Assembly: GCA_030017355.1 (NCBI GenBank)
Contig: JASEIR010000049.1
Span: 1 to 13,233, forward strand
DNA from: Actinomycetota bacterium
Lineage (GTDB): Bacteria > Actinomycetota > Aquicultoria > Aquicultorales > Aquicultoraceae
Direction: 5' to 3'
Length of the DNA stretch: 13,233 bases
Part shown: positions 1 through 7,216 of the stretch, piece after piece
Layout of the letters: every line of letters begins with the position of its first letter
How positions within the stretch are numbered: the stretch's first letter is position 1
Program-made: the position numbers and the translations under genes
The notes under the pieces: generated by a model
Seen by the model: only the letters and a program-made list of their open reading frames with translations
What the model was told of the DNA's origin: nothing
The model's database searches: none

Positions 1-540
1 GTAGAAATCGAATCTGAACCAGGGAAAGGAACTAAATTTATCATCAAGCTACCACTGACGCTAGTTATAGTAGATGCGCTAATCGTTGTCCTTAACGGCA
101 AACTTTATGCTATTCCTCTAGGCGTTGTCAAGGAAGTCCTGCGGCTGAATCCTGGGGATATTAAGATGGTTGATAAACTTGAGACCGTCGTTCTTCGTGG
201 AAACATATTGCCACTCTTAAGGTTAAGTGAGCTGTTTGATCAAGCTCAGGTCGCAGATCGTAGCCAAGACGATGATTTACACGTTGTAGTTGTGGGTTAT
301 GGCGAAAATAGGATAGGCCTTGTTGTTAACCGGTTGGTTAGCAAAATGGAGATAATGATAAAATCACTAGGCGACTATTTAGGTGATGTTGAGGGAATTT
401 CAGGAGCTACGATACTTGGTGATGGTAGGGTAGCGTTGGTGATTGATCCTGTCAGTCTTATAGCGAAAGTAGATACGCAGCGTGCTTTGTCAAACCAGGC
501 AACCAGGTCCAAAAGAATTAGGGCGTTAAAAACCGCCTAG
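1..540 (+). CDS. cheA: Chemotaxis histidine kinase CheA, C-terminal fragment (5' end outside window)
   Basis: Frame 1 is open from the first base to the TAG at 538-540, giving the last 179 residues of a protein that begins upstream. Residues 8-13 (GKGTKF) match the last glycine box of the CheA ATPase domain. LPLTL at 17-21 follows, which marks the junction to the regulatory P5 domain. The rest resembles the CheW-like P5 fold (YAIPLGVVKEV, then RGNILPLLRL), which in CheA docks CheW and the receptor array. In the family, CheA phosphorylates CheY and CheB in response to receptor signals. The ATG at 166 is internal to this frame and is not a real start. The kinase catalytic residues and the phosphorylated histidine lie outside the window. 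Identification rests on the domain junction and on cheC and cheD downstream. Confidence 0.93.
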   Translation, partial: VEIESEPGKGTKFIIKLPLTLVIVDALIVVLNGKLYAIPLGVVKEVLRLNPGDIKMVDKLETVVLRGNILPLLRLSELFDQAQVADRSQDDDLHVVVVGYGENRIGLVVNRLVSKMEIMIKSLGDYLGDVEGISGATILGDGRVALVIDPVSLIAKVDTQRALSNQATRSKRIRALKTA

Positions 541-564
541 GCTTTATGGGCATCAAAATAAAAC

Positions 565-584
565 GATGTATCAATTAATACATC
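565..584 (+). repeat. Short inverted repeat in the cheA-cheC gap
   Basis: GATGTAT (565-571) and ATACATC (578-584) form a 7-bp perfect inverted repeat around a 6-base loop. The octamer CATCCTTG at 581-588 recurs at 597-604. The motif could be a small operator or an RNA hairpin. It is short and AT-rich, so chance is possible. Confidence 0.35.
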
Positions 585-614
585 CTTGAAATAATGCATC
601 CTTGGGGGATAAGG

Positions 615-647
615 AGAAAACAAACAAGCAAAGCTTGTTTGTTTTCT
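615..647 (+). repeat. Perfect 15-bp inverted repeat just before the cheC ribosome-binding site
   Basis: The left arm at 615-629 and the right arm at 633-647 are perfect reverse complements around a 3-base loop (AAA). The inner part reads AAGC-AAA-GCTT and the outer part is A-rich on the left and T-rich on the right. The cheC Shine-Dalgarno (AAGGGGG, 649-655) starts one base after the hairpin. It is not a classic terminator because no T-run follows the stem. The T-rich arm could still act as an attenuator after cheA, or the hairpin could protect or process the RNA. The symmetry also fits a protein-binding site. Confidence 0.7.
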
Positions 648-661
648 AAGGGGGAATTAAA

Positions 662-1276
662 GTGACGAAAATAACTAGTGGCCTTACATTTAAGCAGAGA
701 GAAATGCTAGAGCGAATCATAAAGCTTAGCACCGATAGCTCTGCCGTTGCATTATCAGAGATGACTAGCAAGTCAATCTTCTTGCAATCGCCAGAGCTAG
801 ATGTTGTCTCACTTGATTCTATAATCAATATAGCAGGAGGTTCAGAATCGGTTGCAATTTGCGTTTGCCTTATTTTCTCTGGAGAAATAAGCGGCAATAT
901 ACTCCTAATCTTTCCAAGGGCTAGTGCGCTTAAACTAATCAGTCTCATCTTACAGGAGGATGTTCTAAGAGAAGAGTTGGATGAAATGGGAGTCTCCGTT
1001 TTGGGAGAGGTTGGCAACCTTGTTAGCTCTTATTTCCTCAGCACTCTTTCTGATTATGCCAGGTTGGACCTTCGCCCGTCGTCTCCTATGGTTGTACAAG
1101 ACATGGTAGGAGCTATAGTTAGCTCAGCCATGTTAATGCTAGAAAGGGCGCCGGAAGAGATTCTCTACGTCAAAACCGAGCTTTCTGACGAATTTGACAA
1201 AATAGACGGACACTTGATGCTTTTTACCGATGAGGACTCTCTTGGAATACTTCTTCAAGCAATAGAAACGAGGTAG
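662..1276 (+). CDS. cheC: CheY-P phosphatase CheC with one degenerate active site
   Basis: A 204-residue protein of the CheC/CheX/FliY family, which dephosphorylates CheY-P without enzyme cofactors other than the metal on CheY. The family motif (D/S)xxxExxN-x22-P is perfect in the second repeat: S112, E116, N119 and P142. In the first repeat (around residues 16-35, ERIIKLSTDSSAVALSEM) the E and N positions hold R18 and K21, so that site looks dead. Typical CheC proteins keep both sites, so this one should act through a single site. The start is GTG, with AAGGGGG at 649-655. cheD begins two bases after the stop, which suggests translational coupling. In the family, CheC also binds CheD and controls its availability. 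Confidence 0.9.
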   Translation: MTKITSGLTFKQREMLERIIKLSTDSSAVALSEMTSKSIFLQSPELDVVSLDSIINIAGGSESVAICVCLIFSGEISGNILLIFPRASALKLISLILQEDVLREELDEMGVSVLGEVGNLVSSYFLSTLSDYARLDLRPSSPMVVQDMVGAIVSSAMLMLERAPEEILYVKTELSDEFDKIDGHLMLFTDEDSLGILLQAIETR

Positions 1277-1278
1277 TA

Positions 1279-1761
1279 GTGACTGAGATAAATGTAGGGA
1301 TTGGAGAACTGAAGGTATCGAGTGACAAAGATTCAGTCATAGTCACAAGAGGCCTTGGTTCTTGTGTAGCTGTATGTCTATACGACAGGATTGCAAAGAT
1401 CGCTGGTATGGCACATATAATGCTGCCTTCCGATAATGGCAGGGATGCAGATCATAGCGCAAGATTTGCAGACACTGGGGTGCCCCGGTTATTTGAAGCA
1501 ATGGTTAAGGCAGGAGCAAATCCCAAGTTTATGGTCGCCAAAATAGCTGGTGGCGCAAGAATGTTTGATTTGCCAGGAGGAAGTCAGCTTCTGGAAATTG
1601 GTGCGCGAAATTGCAAAGCGGTTATAGCTGCCCTGGAATCGCTTAAGTTGAGTCTTGCTGCTGCCGATACAGGTAAAGATTATGGCAGGACTGTTGAATT
1701 ATCAGTAGCCAGCGGTGAACTTCGAGTAAAAGCTATCGGTCGCGGTGTAACCATAATTTAG
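1279..1761 (+). CDS. cheD: Chemoreceptor glutamine deamidase CheD
   Basis: A 160-residue CheD. In the family it deamidates specific glutamines on chemoreceptors, and it binds CheC and enhances its phosphatase activity. The catalytic triad can be placed exactly: T23, C29 (in RGLGSCVAV) and H46 (in GMAHIMLP). Their spacing of 6 and 17 residues is the same as in the characterised Thermotoga CheD. The motif KIAGGARMF follows near residue 88. The start is GTG two bases after the cheC stop, and its only Shine-Dalgarno-like bases (CGAGG) lie at the end of cheC, so translation is probably coupled. The product should be cytoplasmic. Confidence 0.95.
   Translation: MTEINVGIGELKVSSDKDSVIVTRGLGSCVAVCLYDRIAKIAGMAHIMLPSDNGRDADHSARFADTGVPRLFEAMVKAGANPKFMVAKIAGGARMFDLPGGSQLLEIGARNCKAVIAALESLKLSLAAADTGKDYGRTVELSVASGELRVKAIGRGVTII
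1644..1670 (+). promoter_or_regulatory. Possible internal sigma-28 (SigD)-type promoter inside cheD
   Basis: TAAG (1644-1647), then exactly 15 bases, then GCCGATAC (1663-1670). The established SigD/sigma-28 consensus is TAAA-N15-GCCGATAT/A, so there is one mismatch in each box at ideal spacing. It lies about 100 bases upstream of cheY and could give extra transcription of cheY-cheB-cheR. It is inside coding sequence, where the -10 box simply encodes part of AADT, so chance is a serious alternative. Confidence 0.25.
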
Positions 1762-1773
1762 GAGGCAGGAAGT

Positions 1774-2136
1774 ATGGGGAAAAACGTCTTGGTAGTCGAT
1801 GACGCGGCTTTCATGAGGATGAAAATAATAAAACTATTAACCGAAAATGGTTACCAGGTCATCGGCGAGGCTGGTAACGGCGAGGAAGCTGTTAGCAAAT
1901 ATCAGCAACTTAGGCCAGATCTCGTAATCATGGACATCACCATGCCAATCATGGATGGTATTACCGCAATCAACGAGATTAAAAAGCTTGATGACAGTGC
2001 TAAAGTAATAGTTTGCAGCGCTATGGGTCAGCAGAATATGGTCATACAAGCAATTAAATCAGGCGCCAAAGATTACGTATTAAAACCTTTTCAGCCCGAT
2101 AGGGTTCTTGAAGCTGTTAAAAAGCAAGTTGGTTGA
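1774..2136 (+). CDS. cheY: Chemotaxis response regulator CheY
   Basis: A 120-residue stand-alone receiver domain with no output domain. In chemotaxis it takes phosphate from CheA and binds the flagellar motor switch. The acidic pocket is D9 and D10, the phosphoacceptor is D54 (VIMDITMP), the conserved hydroxyl residue is S82 (CSAMGQ), and the switch lysine is K104 (LKPF). The ATG is preceded by a strong AGGAGG at 1761-1766. It lies between cheD and cheB, and the window has two candidate phosphatases for it (CheC and CheX). Single-domain receivers can serve other pathways, but this context makes CheY very likely. Confidence 0.95.
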   Translation: MGKNVLVVDDAAFMRMKIIKLLTENGYQVIGEAGNGEEAVSKYQQLRPDLVIMDITMPIMDGITAINEIKKLDDSAKVIVCSAMGQQNMVIQAIKSGAKDYVLKPFQPDRVLEAVKKQVG

Positions 2137-2157
2137 TATTAATTAGGAGAGTGTCAG

Positions 2158-3249
2158 TTGTCCCAGATAAAGGTTTTAGTTGTTGACGACTCAGTCTTCA
2201 CTCGCAAGCGTTTGGTTGACATGTTGGCATCTGATTCTGAGATAGCCGTTATTGATACTGCCCAAAATGGACTTGAGGCAATTGAAAAGGTAAAAAGTCT
2301 CAGACCTGATGTAGTAACACTGGATATCGAGATGGCGGGCATGGATGGCTTAACAGCCTTGGGTCATATCATGAGCGAGTGCCCGACTCCCGTTGTCATG
2401 GTAAGTACTTTGACTGAAGAAGGATCGGAAGCTACCGCCCAAGCTCTACTAGAAGGGGCGGTTGATTTTATTCATAAACCTACAGATGCGGTTGGTGTAA
2501 AGCTTTACCAGGTCAAAGATGAGTTGATTGCTAAAGTTAAAGCAGCATCGAAAGCTCGGCTGAAGAAGCTATCCAGTATAGCTCCTTCAGGTTTTAATGG
2601 GAAGGCAAGCTTTGGATCATCTGTAGCTAGCCAAAAGCTGGTTATGATAGGAACGTCCACAGGTGGACCAAGAGCTCTCATGGAAGTTCTGCCAAGACTG
2701 CCAAAAAATTTTCCGTCACCTATTGTGGTTGTACAGCACATGCCGCAGGGACCTTTTATAAAATCTATTGCAAAGAGAATAGATAATGAATCAAATATAC
2801 GTGTGGAGGAAGCGCAAAATAATGATCGGCTTGAACCTGGAGTGGCGCTTATAGCGCCGGGTGGTTGCCATATATTGATTGAAAAGGGCGGCATTGTAAA
2901 GTTTAATCATGGTCCTGCTGTAAATTCAGTCAAACCTTCAGTTGATGTAATGATGGGTTCGGGAGCTGCCATATATGGGCCAAATTCGGTTGGTGTCATT
3001 CTTACTGGGATGGGTGCGGATGGTGCCAAGGGTATGGAGCTTATAAAGTTGAAGGGCGGCCGCACAATTGCTGAGCATGAATCAACATGTGTTGTGTATG
3101 GGATGCCAAAAGCAGTAATAGAAAGTGGGCATGCCGATGAAGTTGTCCCTCTAGATCAAATTCCACAAGAGATAGTAAAAGCGGTTGGAGAAAAAAATAA
3201 TGATTACAAATTACACGGACAGCCAAGAGTACAAATACTTTGTAAATAA
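2158..3249 (+). CDS. cheB: Receptor methylesterase / glutamine deamidase CheB
   Basis: A 363-residue protein with a receiver domain (about 1-125, pocket D10 and D11, phosphoacceptor D56 in TLDIEMAGMDG), a linker, and a CheB methylesterase domain (about 158-345). The catalytic triad is visible: S167 (IGTSTGGP), H194 (VVQHMP) and D288 (LTGMGADG). In the family it removes methyl groups from receptor glutamates when phosphorylated by CheA. The start is TTG at 2158, chosen because AGGAG at 2145-2149 lies 8 bases upstream; the nearby GTG at 2151 is in another frame. The last 17 codons overlap the start of cheR, which gives CheB a short C-terminal tail beyond the usual domain end. Confidence 0.96.
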   Translation: MSQIKVLVVDDSVFTRKRLVDMLASDSEIAVIDTAQNGLEAIEKVKSLRPDVVTLDIEMAGMDGLTALGHIMSECPTPVVMVSTLTEEGSEATAQALLEGAVDFIHKPTDAVGVKLYQVKDELIAKVKAASKARLKKLSSIAPSGFNGKASFGSSVASQKLVMIGTSTGGPRALMEVLPRLPKNFPSPIVVVQHMPQGPFIKSIAKRIDNESNIRVEEAQNNDRLEPGVALIAPGGCHILIEKGGIVKFNHGPAVNSVKPSVDVMMGSGAAIYGPNSVGVILTGMGADGAKGMELIKLKGGRTIAEHESTCVVYGMPKAVIESGHADEVVPLDQIPQEIVKAVGEKNNDYKLHGQPRVQILCK

Positions 3250-4027
3250 GGTTAAGAATCTCACGGGTATCGATCTTGCTAATTATAAACCATGGCAGAT
3301 TCAAAGAAGATTAGCTTTCATAATGGAGCAAGCTGGTGCCAAAGATTATAAGGAATATGCAAATGTGCTTGCTCAAGATAAGGAAAAATTAAACCAGTTT
3401 GTTGACTGGGTTACCATAAATGTCTCTGAATTTTATCGAGACCCGCTAAAGTTTAAGGAACTCAAGGAAGTCATTCTTCCTGAGCTTTTAAGATACAACA
3501 AGCATCTCAAGATATGGAGCGCTGGTTGCTCAAATGGCTCTGAGCCCTATACGCTAGCTCTCATACTTGAAGATTTAACACCCGGTGTTAAGCATACAAT
3601 TATTGGCTCAGACATAGATGATCGTGCCCTCTTGCTAGCACGGCAGGGTCGCTACCTAGAGAAGGATATAAGGAACATACCTGCTCATTTAGTTGATCGA
3701 TTTTTTACAAAATCAGGCGATGAGGTCTTGATAAGCGACGAGATTAAAAAAAGAGTTACTTTTAAAAAGCATGATTTACTAAAAGACCCTTATGAGAGAA
3801 ATGTTGATCTGATACTCTGCCGAAACGTTGTAATTTATTTCACCAACGAGGCAAAAGACAGAATATACAGACAATTCCGGGCATCGTTAAACGATCACGG
3901 TGTTTTGTTCGTGGGTGGAGCAGAAAGCATCCTTAATGCAAAAGACCTTGGTTTCAGGGTGCTTTCTCCTTTCTTTTATGCAAAGGATTTGGACTTTGGA
4001 GGAGTAGATGCCAAGAAAGCAAGTTAA
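3200..4027 (+). CDS. cheR: Chemoreceptor glutamate methyltransferase CheR
   Basis: A 275-residue CheR. In the family it methylates receptor glutamates using S-adenosylmethionine, opposing CheB. Visible blocks are the N-terminal helical domain ending in NVSEFYRDP (74-82), the SAM-binding loop IWSAGCSNGSEPYT (105-118), the acidic strand end GSDIDDRAL (136-144) and LILCRNVVIYF (204-214). The SAM loop has S where the usual GCSTGEEPY has its first E. The start is ATG 3200, supported by GGAG at 3187-3190; an in-frame TTG at 3185 has no good Shine-Dalgarno. The gene begins 50 bases inside cheB and ends 20 bases into the next gene, so the three are probably coupled. No C-terminal TPR extension is present. 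Confidence 0.95.
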   Translation: MITNYTDSQEYKYFVNKVKNLTGIDLANYKPWQIQRRLAFIMEQAGAKDYKEYANVLAQDKEKLNQFVDWVTINVSEFYRDPLKFKELKEVILPELLRYNKHLKIWSAGCSNGSEPYTLALILEDLTPGVKHTIIGSDIDDRALLLARQGRYLEKDIRNIPAHLVDRFFTKSGDEVLISDEIKKRVTFKKHDLLKDPYERNVDLILCRNVVIYFTNEAKDRIYRQFRASLNDHGVLFVGGAESILNAKDLGFRVLSPFFYAKDLDFGGVDAKKAS

Positions 4028-4799
4028 TCGAGTACTTAAAAAAATAAACGAACTACCCCCATTTTCAGAGATTGCAAATGATGCAATGGTAGCTGCTAGA
4101 TTGGGCGCTATGGGAGGAAAAGAACACGAGGGCGATAAGGGATTTCATGATCCCAAGTTCGCCAAACAGATATTGCAAATGACTAGTTTTGCCTCATACG
4201 GATTCTCTGGTTTAAAAGCAGGGCATTTTGAATCCAAGTCGCTTCTAGACGAAGATGTTCTTCGAGGTATAATGCTGGCTTTTTCACTTCAAGAGTTTAT
4301 CAGCCGCAAGCTTTCAGCTTATGAACTAACAGAATCAGATCTTTGGGAGCACTCTATCAATTGCGGTCTTTCTGCCTGGATGGTTGCTACAAAGATTGGC
4401 TATGAGGACCTTGAAGCAGCATTTGTTGCAGGCATGATGCATGATATTGGCAAGGTAATTTTAGACGAAATTTTGTATGAAGAAAAAGAAAAATATGTCG
4501 ATATAATCTCTCAAGGGTCGCTGATGCCGGCTGAAGCAGAGAGAGAGGTTCTTGGTATAGACCATGCTGAGGTTGGCGCAAGGATTGCTGAAAAGTGGCG
4601 CTTCTCAGATAAAGTTATCGAAGCAGTCAGGTGCCATCACCAGCCAGAACTAGCTGTTAAAGATCCTGATCTATCAGCAATTGTACATTTAGCCGATTGT
4701 ATATGTATTAGTTTAGGTTTAACTTTAAATAGCGGCAATCTCGTAAGCTTACTTGCTGGTGATTTTGCGGAGCCGCAAGTTAAGGAGAGCGCCGGTTAG
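4008..4799 (+). CDS. HDOD/HD-domain protein 1, diverged N-terminal half
   Basis: A 263-residue signalling protein. The C-terminal half (about 108-240) is HD-type: H115 (LWEHS), H145-D146 (MMHDIGK), H186 (IDHAEVG), H210-H211 (CHHQP) and D230 (VHLAD). These are the metal-ligand positions of HD phosphohydrolases, so catalysis is conceivable, although many HDOD proteins have lost them. The N-terminal half keeps LPPFSEIAN but is altered elsewhere: the usual NSAYYG is SFASYG, and 30-46 is glycine-rich. It is clearly a paralogue of the next gene. ATG 4008 is preceded by GGAGGAG at 3998-4004 and overlaps the end of cheR by 20 bases. Function is unknown; HDOD proteins elsewhere act in motility, stress or second-messenger signalling. 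The C terminus is about 20 residues shorter than in its neighbour. Confidence 0.88.
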   Translation: MPRKQVNRVLKKINELPPFSEIANDAMVAARLGAMGGKEHEGDKGFHDPKFAKQILQMTSFASYGFSGLKAGHFESKSLLDEDVLRGIMLAFSLQEFISRKLSAYELTESDLWEHSINCGLSAWMVATKIGYEDLEAAFVAGMMHDIGKVILDEILYEEKEKYVDIISQGSLMPAEAEREVLGIDHAEVGARIAEKWRFSDKVIEAVRCHHQPELAVKDPDLSAIVHLADCICISLGLTLNSGNLVSLLAGDFAEPQVKESAG

Positions 4800-4882
4800 C
4801 CTTTTGAAGGTTTTTGTAAAGTCAAAGGTATTTGAGCAAATAAAAGACCAGCGCTAATCCTGGTTGGTGCCTGGAGGAGAAA

Positions 4883-5731
4883 ATGGGACGAGACATAGAA
4901 CAAAGGATATTAAAAGAAATAAAAGACCTGCCACCATTCTCAGCAATAGCTAACCGCGCGCTAAAATTAACCAAAGACCCTAGGTCCTCAGCAATTGATA
5001 TTAGCCGTGTCATATCGTATGACCCGGCGTTTACTGCTCGAGTTCTTCGTATGGCTAACTCCGCTTATTACGGATTTGCCAGGAAGGTCACAACAGTTAG
5101 CGAAGCCATAGTAATACTTGGTTACGAAACCCTAAAGAGCGTTGTATTAGCACTTACCCTTCAAAACTTTTACGACAAAGAAGTCCGCGGATATGGGCTT
5201 GAAAGAGGAGATCTCTGGAAGCATTCGGTTGGTTGTGCACTTGCCTCACGCTTGATTGCTGGCCAGGTAAAGTATCCTTCAGTCGAGGAAGCCTTTGTTG
5301 CCGGTCTGCTTCATGATGTTGGAAAAGTCATTCTTAACCAATTTGTTGGTGAGGAAATAAGCAAAATCATCGAGCTTTCTGGATCAGAAGGGCTGTCTTT
5401 TGCTGAGGCGGAAAAAAGAGTACTAGGTTTTGACCACCAGGATATAGGCTCAAAGGTGGCTGAGAAATGGAACTTTAACGAGAAAGTAGTTGAAGCAATC
5501 CGAAGCCATCATAAACCAGATAGGGCAAAGAAAGATCCTGAACTAACGGCAATCGTTCATGTAGCTGATTTTATCTGCCTAAGTCTAGGGCTTGGTATAG
5601 GAAGCGATGGGATGCTCTATCCGCTTAAAAAAGAAGCCCTGGACTTACTTAAACTAGACGAGCTAGAAATCGATAATCTGATTTTCTCAGCTTACAACAT
5701 TACCGAGGAAATTGAGAAAATTTTGGCTTAA
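4883..5731 (+). CDS. HDOD/HD-domain protein 2, canonical form
   Basis: A 282-residue paralogue of the preceding gene with a textbook HDOD N-terminal half: KDLPPFSAIANRALKL (14-29), YDPAFTARVLRMANSAYYG (46-64), and VSEAIVILGYETLKSVV (72-88). The HD ligands are intact: H114, H144-D145 (LLHDVGK), H185 (FDHQDIG), H209-H210 (SHHKP) and D229. A short helical tail follows. ATG 4883 has GGAGGA just upstream. An 82-base gap separates it from the first HDOD gene and only weak structure is visible there. Position between cheR and cheX suggests a link between chemotaxis or motility and another signal, but substrate and partner cannot be read from the sequence. A non-enzymatic protein-interaction role is equally possible. 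Confidence 0.9.
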   Translation: MGRDIEQRILKEIKDLPPFSAIANRALKLTKDPRSSAIDISRVISYDPAFTARVLRMANSAYYGFARKVTTVSEAIVILGYETLKSVVLALTLQNFYDKEVRGYGLERGDLWKHSVGCALASRLIAGQVKYPSVEEAFVAGLLHDVGKVILNQFVGEEISKIIELSGSEGLSFAEAEKRVLGFDHQDIGSKVAEKWNFNEKVVEAIRSHHKPDRAKKDPELTAIVHVADFICLSLGLGIGSDGMLYPLKKEALDLLKLDELEIDNLIFSAYNITEEIEKILA

Positions 5732-5779
5732 GGAGTTGGCAAGAGGATCCGAGACAAAATAGGGAAAGGATTGTAGAGA

Positions 5780-6292
5780 ATGCTGAAAGTTGAGTTTATA
5801 AATCCGTTTCTTGAAGCAGCTTTCGAGGTCTTTGAAAAGGAAACGAATTTGAAACTTGAAAAAGGACCTATATCGGTGCAGAAGTCCTCGCTTACGTCTC
5901 AGGAGGTAAGCGTTCTAATAGGCATAACCGGTCAGATTCATGGCCAGGTGATCTATGGCATGTCGTCAAAGACTGCCAAGAAAATATCAGCCGAGATGAT
6001 AGGCCGACCAGTGCCTTTGTTGGACGATTTAGCGCAAAGCGCAATCAGTGAGCTTGGTAATATGATTACTGGCCTTGCAACTGTTAGATTTAGCGAGTTT
6101 TATGAAGACCTGGCTGTTACACCGCCAACACTGATTATTGGCACAAATGTTTTAATCTCGACAGTGGATATCCAGCGTTTATATATCGTTCTAATGAGTA
6201 AATTTGGGGATATCGAAGTAAGCATTGCTCTTAGAGAGCAGGCAATCTCAGATGACCTTAGAATTATTAGCCACAGAAGGCTGGCCATTTAA
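5780..6292 (+). CDS. cheX: CheX-type CheY-P phosphatase
   Basis: A 170-residue protein of the CheC/CheX/FliY family with one active-site repeat, as expected for CheX. S87, E91 and N94 (SAISELGNMITG) fit the SxxxExxN core. A proline pair (P115-P116, VTPPTLIIG) lies at roughly the place of the motif proline, one to two residues closer than in CheC. CheX of Thermotoga and Borrelia is a dimeric, strong CheY-P phosphatase. This cluster therefore carries two phosphatases of the family, CheC and CheX. The ATG has GGAAAGGA at 5763-5770. It lies 48 bases after the second HDOD gene and 42 bases before flgF, so it joins the chemotaxis and flagellar parts. Confidence 0.88.
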   Translation: MLKVEFINPFLEAAFEVFEKETNLKLEKGPISVQKSSLTSQEVSVLIGITGQIHGQVIYGMSSKTAKKISAEMIGRPVPLLDDLAQSAISELGNMITGLATVRFSEFYEDLAVTPPTLIIGTNVLISTVDIQRLYIVLMSKFGDIEVSIALREQAISDDLRIISHRRLAI

Positions 6293-6334
6293 GGGTAAAA
6301 GATAACTATAACTTTGGAGAAAGGAGGTGCTAAA

Positions 6335-7087
6335 TTGTTAAGAGGTCTTTATTCCTCGGCAACTAGTATGCTAGCTCTGATGAACAAGCAGGAAGTGATT
6401 GCAAATAACCTTGCAAACGCCAACACAAATGGCTTTAAGAAGGATTACATCTCGATTAGATCTTTCCCCGAGGTGCTAATAGCTGCATCAACACAAGGTG
6501 TAGGCAGTAGTTCTTTGAGCCAACCAATCGGTCGGCTTAGCTTTGGTGTCGGTATTGGCGAAACAGGGTTTATTGATACTTTGGGTGTGCTTAAGGAAAC
6601 CGGGGAAGCTCTTGATTTAGCTTTGGCTGGTGAAGGATATTTTGCAGTTCAAACACCAGCGGGTGAGATGTACACGCGGAATGGCAATTTTTCAAAAGAC
6701 GCTTTTGGCAGGCTTGTTGATCAAGATGGGAACTTTGTTCTTGGCGAAAATGGAATAATCAAAATCGATGGCAGCAAGATTTTGATTGATACCTCAGGGA
6801 AAGTGTTTGTTGATGATACCTATAAAGATACCTTAAAGATAAGAAGTTTCTCTAAAGGAGAGCTAGAGAAACTAGGAAACAATACTTTTATGGCAAATTC
6901 AGCAGGTAAAATGGCTAGCAATGTTGTTGTTAAGCAGGGTTATCTTGAGGGGTCAAATGTTGATGCAACAAGCGAAATGGTCGATATGATAGCAACCATT
7001 AGGTCTTTTGAGGCCAATCAGCGCGTATTGAAGACTCAGGATGAGTTGCTGGGCAGGGCAGTAAATGATATTGGGAGATTAGCTTAG
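6335..7087 (+). CDS. flgF: Flagellar rod/hook-basal body protein, FlgF (FlhO) type
   Basis: A 250-residue axial protein of the FlgF/FlgG rod family, close to the length of E. coli FlgF (251). The N terminus MLRGLYSSATSMLALM and NNLANANTNGFKK (about 24-36) form the conserved rod motif, and the C-terminal helix ends SNVDATSEMVDMIATIRSFE. A central block, GEGYFAVQTPAGEMYTRNG, is typical of FlgE/F/G proteins. The start is TTG 6335 because AGGAGG at 6322-6327 lies 7 bases upstream; an in-frame TTG at 6314 would add residues encoded by that Shine-Dalgarno. It has no cysteine and no cleaved signal peptide, as expected for a type III export substrate. Choice of F over G rests on its neighbour being the better FlgG match. 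Confidence 0.87.
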   Translation: MLRGLYSSATSMLALMNKQEVIANNLANANTNGFKKDYISIRSFPEVLIAASTQGVGSSSLSQPIGRLSFGVGIGETGFIDTLGVLKETGEALDLALAGEGYFAVQTPAGEMYTRNGNFSKDAFGRLVDQDGNFVLGENGIIKIDGSKILIDTSGKVFVDDTYKDTLKIRSFSKGELEKLGNNTFMANSAGKMASNVVVKQGYLEGSNVDATSEMVDMIATIRSFEANQRVLKTQDELLGRAVNDIGRLA

Positions 7088-7089
7088 GA

Positions 7090-7115
7090 AAGGCTGGACC
7101 GGAAACGGAGGCCTT
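7090..7115 (+). other. Possible RNA hairpin with a GAAA tetraloop after flgF
   Basis: AAGGC (7090-7094) pairs with GCCTT (7111-7115). Inside, CCG (7099-7101) and CGG (7106-7108) close a GAAA tetraloop, with a small asymmetric internal loop between the two stems. It begins two bases after the flgF stop. No T-run follows, so it is not a standard terminator. It might stabilise the upstream message or mark the flgF-flgG boundary. The rest of the 129-base gap shows only a weak 5-bp repeat (CTTGC 7121-7125, GCAAG 7138-7142). Confidence 0.3.
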
Positions 7116-7216
7116 ACAATCTTGCTGATTGACTGAGGCAAGTTTCTCCCACTTCTATCATCTATTAACCAGCCCATTCTCGATCCAGGTCTATGGAATC
7201 TGAACAGGAGGATAGC

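Noticed and set aside
646..1017. Antisense open frame opposite cheC
   Set aside because: It is a shadow of cheC, with no family resemblance and no plausible ribosome-binding site. The same holds for the other minus-strand open frames.
4797..4857. Frameshifted C-terminal remnant of the first HDOD gene after its early stop
   Set aside because: The +1 frame is open to 4857 but its translation has no convincing similarity to the tail of the second HDOD protein.
7121..7145. Terminator between flgF and flgG (CTTGC/GCAAG with TTT)
   Set aside because: The stem is only 5 bp with a 12-base loop and the T-run is three bases.
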